64,000 bases of DNA from Sipunculus nudus (Eukaryota > Annelida > Sipuncula > Golfingiida > Sipunculidae): positions 98,020,330 through 98,084,329 of the forward strand of contig CM049307.1 in assembly GCA_026874595.1 (NCBI GenBank). Reading direction: 5' to 3'. The translations under genes were made by a program, and so were the position numbers. The stretch's first letter is position 1. Each line of letters starts with the position of its first letter. The notes under the pieces were generated by a model. The model saw only the letters and a program-made list of their open reading frames with translations, made no database searches and was not told where the DNA came from. Below are positions 57,444 through 64,000 of the stretch, one piece after another.

Positions 57444-58400
57444 TCATTCAATAAGTAGGTCTGATGGAAATCTGACATCGCTCCAAGATAAGAGGCAGGT
57501 TAACCCCTTTTGGTGAAAATTTGTTGCAAAAGAGACAACTTCAGCTTTGGTACCATACATATCTGACATCCTTGAAACAAGAAGCTGTTGATCAATTGTA
57601 TCAAAGGAAGCTGACAAATCAAGAAGGATCAAGACTGTGACTTGTTGTCTGTCATTACTTCTCAGAATATTGTTTTGAACAAGCAACAGCGCTGTTTCAG
57701 TAACAGAACCTATACGATTAGCCGACTGCAATGGCTTCTCCAGATTATTCATATAAATGTAAAAAACAAGCTGTTGTGCTACAACTCTTTCTACTACCTT
57801 AGAAACAAATGATAAATTGCTGACTGGTCCATAGTTCTTGAGACATTCAGCATCTAAAATTTTCTTTTTTTTTCAACAGTGGTGTTACCAAAGCCTCCTT
57901 TATATTCAGCGATATATTACCAGACACCTTGATTTATGAACAATTTTTGTGATGACAGGTGACAGTACAGCATGCCATTTCTTTATCTACAAAGTTGGAA
58001 TCGGGTCAAGTTGACATGATTTATTTGCCGACTTACAAATAATCATTTTAACTTCTTCCTCAGTAGTTGGACGAAAAAACAGCAGAGATGGCTTATTAAT
58101 ATCTGGGTCTTGGGACTTACGTTCTGTATACATATTGTGTTGGACAGCTGGAACAGGAAAACCTGGATTATCAGCAACTTTATCTAGTTCATTCCTATCG
58201 ATGTAATTAAAAAAAACTCCATTCAAACTGATTTGCCAAATTCAAGTCATCTCCAGAGCTTGGTAAACACTTGACCTTCACAGAAACCAGAGAATTTATA
58301 GTCTTGGATAAAAGTTTAGCATCAGAGGCAACAGTTTCTAATTTAGGTGCAATGAATGCCCTTTTTCTTTCCAGAATAAATCACTTAAGAATGTGAGTAA
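57444..58400 (-). pseudogene. Broken CR1/L2-like LINE reverse transcriptase fragment
   Basis: On the minus strand three pieces follow each other in the order of a non-LTR retrotransposon ORF2. First, a part of the linker before the RT with a KSANKSCQLDPIPTL stretch (ending about 58000). Then, after stops and a frame change, a NYGPVSNLSFVSKVVERV stretch (about 57790-57840). Last, a part with RIGSVTETALLLVQN and LLDLSASFDTIDQ, which is RT motif A with its aspartates (about 57580-57720). After that the frame diverges from RT and stops at 57444, so palm motif YxDD and the rest of ORF2 are missing. Endonuclease sequence is not seen. It is truncated at both ends and cannot encode an enzyme. Confidence 0.8.
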
Positions 58401-58567
58401 CCCATTTGTACAATTATGACAATAGTGAATTATGCAGCTTAATATGAACTAATCTAAAAAAAAACTGTTTGAGAAAAGCGCACCGATTAATAGCGGAAAT
58501 AGGTAAACCGTTATAAAAAAAAAACGGCGTATTAATTATATAGACTAGATGCATCCGTAGAAAATCC

Positions 58568-58797
58568 ATTGTAATATAACATAAATAATTTTAGAGCGAT
58601 TTTACAACAGGTGCGACATTATGGATAAAAAACTGAACTATAAACTGTTAATAGACATCTTCTATCTTATGTGATGCAAACATTGCTAGTACTCGCAAAT
58701 GTAAATCATTAACCTCGTCCTCTTTAGACAGTTTATTGAACCATAATGTTGCACCTGTTGTAAAATCGCTCTAAAATTATTTATGTTATATTACAAT
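58568..58797. mobile_element. Foldback element with 57-bp terminal inverted repeats
   Basis: 58568-58624 and 58741-58797 are reverse complements at 56 of 57 positions (one G/A difference), with a 116-bp interior. The arms start ATTGTAATATAACATAAA and include GATTTTACAACAGGTGC. The high identity suggests recent origin or gene conversion between arms. A clear target duplication is not visible. RNA from either strand would form a long hairpin. Confidence 0.85.
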
Positions 58798-61009
58798 TGT
58801 ACACGTACATATGAATGTAGGAATGTAGTTTGTTAATAGAATCCTTATCAGGAAATATAACCTCATGTTTCAACGTCCCTGGAGATTGCGGATTAAACAA
58901 AAATATGTGCACCCTCCCACCTTCAGAATTGTATTTAAGTTGTTGGGTTTCCTTTTGAACAAACATGTTTTTACAACAATCCATACAACAATCCGAATAA
59001 TTAAAACCATGGTTTGATATCAAGGAAAGATGCTTATGAAGAAATAAAAAACCACAAATCTGTTAACGCATAAAAAGTATGTCAAACGGTGGTAGTGTAA
59101 CTGGTCTCAGTTTCCAGTGGTTACCCAACTGAAACGCCCATGCATTGAAAACGGAGTCATGCGCTCTTTGTTAAGCGCTGGTATTAAAAATCTTTACTTT
59201 CTTTTGAGGGAGTAAAGTTCTCTTTACAGGCGTTATAATGTATAATGGGACCAATGGGGATTATATTTGACTTGTTGCCGCGTATTGCACAAAACCATTT
59301 ACAAGACCCCAGTTTGGACATTACCCGGGTTTGTGGCTAAAGAGATGCAGGAAAATCCGAAAGGCGCCTCCAAAAGAAGTGTGACTTGCCAAGAGGCTTT
59401 AAAAGCAAAAAAAAAAAAAAAACGAGAGGCATTAGTGAGGAAAAATACTAAAATTATTTATTATGCAGCTACCAAGTAAATAATCGCGGAAAAGAAAGCA
59501 AACCTGTCTCGGAGGAGAGCACCGACGATACTCAGGTTATATAGGATTGCAAATCAGAGCGGAAACAGATAAACCATTGTGGAGAAGAAAATTAACCGTC
59601 TATTGATAATATTGATATTTTTATATGGCCTTCCTTACGCTAAGTTATTCTTTATAAATCAGAAAATAAAGGAAAATCTAATGTACATAAAGTCTTATTG
59701 ATCGTCTCTTTACTTACTGTTTTAAATGAAAAGGACCGTTACAATAATCATGATAATAGCCAAATGACCATTGTTTACTGCAACCTTAATAAGAATCAAT
59801 TACATGACAATGCAAACAGTGCTCTTGATCATGAGCAGTACATTAAGTAACTGTCAGTACTCGTAAGTCACATTTGACGTCACGAAACACTCGATCACGC
59901 AAGGGCCCTCCTTCATGTGTTCAACTCGTAACCACGACAAAGCAAAGAGCATTCTTTTTGGATGTAGCAATTTTCGTTTTTGTCTATTCTCTCTTCTGAC
60001 GAAAAGTGGCTTTATATGGAGCGTGCGGGCTGTATTTTGTTTGTGTACTCACATGTGCTGATAATAAAACGGAATCAGGAAATTAAAAATGAAACCATTT
60101 ATTTCTACTTTATTCAACAAGGTTATCCGGGAGGATTTGCGATATTCGATAAGATTTAAGGGTGGGCTGGGGTGTTGCGCTCCATCTCTGTACACGACCT
60201 TGTTTATACTTTTCACTTTGCTTGGTGAATTCACGTTTTCTTTGTGTTAATTCATGACTCGTAACCTGATGTTCAAAATATCAGCTGTTTGACCATATAT
60301 CTATTCATCCGGATAGATTGCGGTTGCACTGTATTTTCTCCATTTGGATTGTGTCACGACTCAAGAAGGCTTACCAGTTAAAGATAAATGCCTTCTGAGT
60401 CATGTATTCCCGGCTAAGGCTTGCTCCCGCTGCATGGATTGGGTGGCGATACAAAGCTTACTATTATGATGCGAAAGACCTGATGCCTAACATATAGAAC
60501 AAGGTAAGCTTTCTCATGACAATTATTTATATAATAAATATAACCCTGTAAATTTGCTCTAAACCCTGGCAGAATCAGCTTTGTTTTTTTTCTGTTTTTT
60601 TTTTCTACTTATGTATTTTTATCAATGTGAAAGTAACTTTACTGATACAGGTATGGACCGGTCCACGCCAGATTTGAAATATTACATTATCTAATATTTA
60701 TCCAATAAATAAGATTTATACAATGGTTAAGCTGGACGTATTATATTTGTTTGTAGACGTAGATAAATTTAATGTTCGTATCACATATGTTCATCTAGAA
60801 TCAAGTGTGTTCTGTCCATGCTTGTTTTATCATTAGGCTTGTCACCTGGTGCATACTCTGGTACTAAACGACAGTGGTTCTCTCCAAAAGAAGACAGCAG
60901 AATTGGATATAAACAAGGGCAAAGCAAGGTGGAGCATCCCCTTGCACGGGAACATTATCATGTTGAGTGTATTACACAGTGTAAAAATCAGAAGGGGCAC
61001 CTCTCGAGT
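58798..61009. other. No supported gene
   Basis: The frame at 59267-59479 (plus) ends in a lysine-rich tail coded by a poly-A run and has no domain. Nothing else is recognisable. Confidence 0.5.
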
Positions 61010-61265
61010 CCGTGGTCTGACCTTTGACCTCAAAGTCGATAGGGTTCTTCATTTGTGGGTAGGTGAGCCATAGGGGAAAGATGAAAGGTTTGGGTCAAAC
61101 GGTTTGGCTATAAATGGGTCCACAAACTTTGAAGTTGTGGGTCAAGTGGCCTTGACCTTTGACCCGGTGTCCTCATCGATAATGTTCTTCACCTGTGGTT
61201 GGGTGAGCCTTATTTGAAAGATGAAAGGTTTTGGTTCAATGGCTTGGCTTAAAATCGGTCCATAA
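61010..61265 (+). repeat. 140-bp direct duplication with TTGACCTTTGACC blocks
   Basis: GTTCTTCAYNTGTGG starts near 61044 and 61184, and the segments before and after (GACCTTTGACC, GGTGAGCCWTA, GAAAGATGAAAGG, GGTTTGGCT/GGCTTGGCT) align. TGACCTTTGACC is a direct repeat of AGGTCA-type half-sites on the minus strand. Confidence 0.7.
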
Positions 61266-62618
61266 CCAAATTCCGGACATACTATATCCCCTCCTGCAAA
61301 TTCGTTGCGCGGGATAATAAACCATTGTTTAAGGTGAGCGCTTTGTGAGTGCTGCATAGTTTCGCCAAATCGGTTTCCCTTGAAAAGGTTTCGTTTTTGG
61401 TCAAATGTTTCTACTTTTTCATTACTCAATTCAGAAGCTCTTGAAATATTTCTTACTTACCCTATCATACATTTTAATATTGATATTTAATTAATTCTAA
61501 GAAAGATTCTTATTGGCACCTGACCGTGTAGGATTTCAGTAAGGAGGGTTTCAACCCCCTAACCCGCCCCCTTAGGTTATAGCTTATAGATAAATCGGTT
61601 ACCTATCGGTATGACCCGGTGACACACCTTGATAAGACCCGTGTTAGTCACTGCCTGTGTTTGTTGGGTCTCTCTGATTGATGTTACGCGTACAATTTGA
61701 TATCTTAAAACCAGCTGCCGACGTAATCCGATACTGGTGATTAATGCACGTCTGAATCGAGGTCTGGTTTAGTTTAATTAATTACCCCGGCATCATGATG
61801 GGTTTGGACTTTTAAACACGAATTAATCACCGTAAAAGCAGGATTTCAATAAAGTGTCCGGGTTGCCCATCTGTATTTAATAATAAAGATAAGGATTTTC
61901 ATATTACCACGTTACTCTCTTAATACACTGGCAACTCCCATCATCTACACATAGACCATACAGGTTCCAATTTCTATTGTACAAACAATTTTATTTGAGA
62001 AACAAAATAATTTCAATTAAAGCTCCTGAATGAGTAAAGCACAAAACAGACGAACCATGCAACATAACCTTTGAACTATATGTAGATATCGCCGATGAAA
62101 ACTAATTATTGAAGTTACTTTCATATTACTGCGATATGTGAACCATTAACAACAACAAAAAGCAAAGGCTGAAAATCAGGAAACAAACATTATAAGTGAG
62201 AAATAAAGTCATCGGTATGACCGAAAATCTGATTAATTTAAGTTCAATCTTTTCCAAGTCTCTCCTTGTTACTCAGGTTCGATTCAACTAAATGCAATCG
62301 AAACTTACAAATCAGATTCATTGTCCAAATACACAACTTTATATCAAACCATCTGAAAAGCAGGTTTCGATTTCCAGTTTTCTAAAACCATCAACCTGTA
62401 ATGATTGAGGACAAATCTGAAGACAGTCACTTTGGTATTTGAACAGTTTACATGAATAATGGGCATTGCTGAGTTAACATATGCTAAATAAAAACATATT
62501 TGATTCATTTTATTGTTTTCAATTTAACATAGTCACAATAAAATCATAATTAATATATAACTTTCTCATGAAAATTGGACATAGTCTGAACATGAATCTT
62601 TCGCTCTTTGTTTCGCTC
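61266..62618. other. Downstream flank of the GPCR gene; no separate gene
   Basis: No exon is seen. Any 3' untranslated region of the GPCR would run leftward from 62790 into this stretch. Confidence 0.5.
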
Positions 62619-62624
62619 TTTATT
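62619..62624 (-). terminator. Candidate polyadenylation signal of the GPCR gene
   Basis: The minus strand reads AATAAA about 165 nt after the stop codon. It lies within three near-repeats of TTTCGCTCTTT. Other AATAAA words occur further left, so the true site is unproven. Confidence 0.35.
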
Positions 62625-62789
62625 TCGCTCTGTGTTTAAAATATTTCAATAAACTCATTCACGGTTCACCTGCAGGGGATTATTTTTTTACAGGGACGTT
62701 TCATTCTCAAAGTTAATCGAAACCTGACGGGTAAAACAGTTTGCTATATCCAAAACTGTTTTCGTACTTTCGATTTTGAGGCAATTTTA

Positions 62790-63534
62790 TCAAACATAAG
62801 TACTTTCCTCGGATATCTTGGATTTTTCTGGCGACAATCGCATGGTTTTATAAACCACGTGACCATTTGTGTCCGTAACACTTTGATACAAAGTGCTGGA
62901 TTTTCTGTCAAACTGATATTTGGCGGCGTTTGGAGCACATTTAATCAGCTGTTTGAATCCTAGTCTGTATTTCTTTGAGAAAAAAGCATATATGATCGGG
63001 TTCACACAACTGTTGAAAGAACCGAGCCACTGTGCCACGGGTACTATCACTTGCTGTACGAGGTATTCTTCCAAGCTTCCCCTCTCTAAAGCAGACCCAA
63101 AATAGACCCGCATGAATACTCCGTAAAGCGGCAACCAGGAGAAGGCAAACAACACTACCATGACAACCAGCATTTTCAGCACCTTGACCTTTGACCTATA
63201 GATGACCTGAGAGGTATTAGCGATACCCGGCGCGTTCCGATTCCAAACGCGGCACGCAATCATGATATAACAGGTTGTGATAAGTAACAGCGGAATGGTA
63301 TAACATGTCAGAAATATAGCGCCCAGGAAGTAGTTCCTTTCAGAATGCTCATGCGGCCACTGCTGTACACATATGAATAAGGTTTCTGGTAAGACCGCTT
63401 GGAACTCCGTGTGCTGGTACTTGAGCAGCCAGCCCAACATAATGGTACAGGCCAACAGCCAGATGGCGAGGATGATCAGACGGGCCGCCTTTCTGGTCAT
63501 TCTGACCTCCATTGTGTGACATATGGCAAGATAC
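62790..63534 (-). CDS. Class A (rhodopsin-like) neuropeptide-type GPCR, last coding exon
   Basis: This exon encodes the second half of a seven-transmembrane receptor, acting at the plasma membrane. On the minus strand an acceptor TTACAG is followed by G, then YLAICH; the first base completes the arginine of D/ERY, so the intron is in phase 2 inside that motif. Numbering from the Met of MEVRMTRK: TM4 is about 9-30 with W18 (position 4.50); C48 is the extracellular-loop-2 disulfide cysteine; TM5 about 62-86 with P74 and Y82; TM6 about 112-133 with FAFSWLP (W126, P128); TM7 about 152-176 ending NPIIY (171-175); helix 8 KKYRLGFKQLIKC with a likely palmitoylated C192; a serine-rich tail of 48 residues to the stop. 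All key residues are intact and there is no frame break. The SWLP toggle region and NSCVNPIIY resemble neuropeptide receptors (NPFF/SIFamide-like and relatives), but ligand and subfamily are not resolvable from this half. Exons for TM1-3 lie beyond the window. An internal ATG at 63512 is not the true start. Confidence 0.9.
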
Positions 63535-64000
63535 CTGTAACGAAATCAAAATAAAGATGGATTAGTTTGTCTCATTGCAAGAAGGTTACAAAAAAACAAA
63601 CAAACATTAATTGCTATAACACACAACTATTTATCTGAATTGCCGTTAATCGAAACAAAAGCTTATCACCAGGGAGAGATTAAACAGTGCGTAACTGTTT
63701 AAGTATATAAACATACTATAACTCTTTATTATTATTGCATGATCCGCTGTTAATATAGTCTTTACATGTCACGGTCATGTATTTTCATTAGAATTATTGT
63801 TGTTGAGTAGATTTGTCAATATTGACAAAACGTTAGTATTTACAGACCATCAGTATTGCCAAAATCAGTAATGGCATAACATCCTGATTGGCCACACGTT
63901 AATATTAGCTGAACGTCTGCATTGACTAATCGTCAGCATTAATACCACATCAGTATTAACAAAAATCAGTTTTGACAAGATATCAGGCCAACTGTTGGAC
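63535..64000 (-). other. Intron of the GPCR gene with a short degenerate repeat
   Basis: Sequence upstream of the acceptor on the minus strand shows no further exon in the 466 bp available. At about 63810-63985 the plus strand has loosely repeated ATCAGTATTGACAAAAC-like words every 18-25 bp, an old degenerate tandem repeat. Confidence 0.6.

Overview
This is an AT-rich eukaryotic genomic window. It looks like intergenic and intronic DNA from a lophotrochozoan animal, most probably a bivalve mollusc. That guess rests on tRNA-derived SINEs, CR1/L2-like LINE remnants, many small TIR elements (MITEs), long AT and GA microsatellites, and a spliced rhodopsin-class neuropeptide-type GPCR; no feature identifies the species. 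There are no operons, CRISPR arrays or bacterial features. I can support one cellular gene: the last coding exon of a class A GPCR on the minus strand at the right edge (62790-63534), starting inside the DRY motif. Its upstream exons lie beyond the window. Nearly everything else is repeat.

Region by region. 1-9.6 kb holds one copy of a dispersed repeat ending in a hairpin, a well-bounded 797-bp solo LTR (2276-3072, GTAT flanks), a tRNA-SINE (3647-3935), the 3' end of a CR1/L2-like LINE (6975-7480) and a 26-bp minisatellite of about 42 copies (8023-9135). From 9.69 to 25.75 kb there is a 16-kb composite repeat. It opens with hairpins, continues with duplicated 2.5-kb blocks, and ends in three 1.7-2.5-kb macro-units built from a 148-bp tandem unit. 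The composite is dense in short motifs that resemble CTCF, RFX and FTZ-F1/ERR binding sites, and in a nested dyad present more than 30 times. This is the most unusual part of the window.

From 26.7 to 28.6 kb two more copies of the hairpin-ended repeat are present; one is split by a 622-bp Harbinger-like MITE with 3-bp TTA target duplications. From 29 to 53 kb there are two more SINE copies of the first family, another tRNA-like SINE, five further MITE-like elements or fragments, a 145-bp tandem array, several dispersed repeat pairs and many microsatellites. 54.76-56.34 kb is a 33-34-bp tandem array with a 134-bp higher-order period in which most units carry a back-to-back splice-acceptor/donor-like sequence. 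57.4-58.4 kb is a broken LINE reverse transcriptase, followed by a 230-bp foldback element with 57-bp arms. The GPCR exon closes the window.

Most open frames in the window are chance or repeat-derived, and I have not called them as genes.
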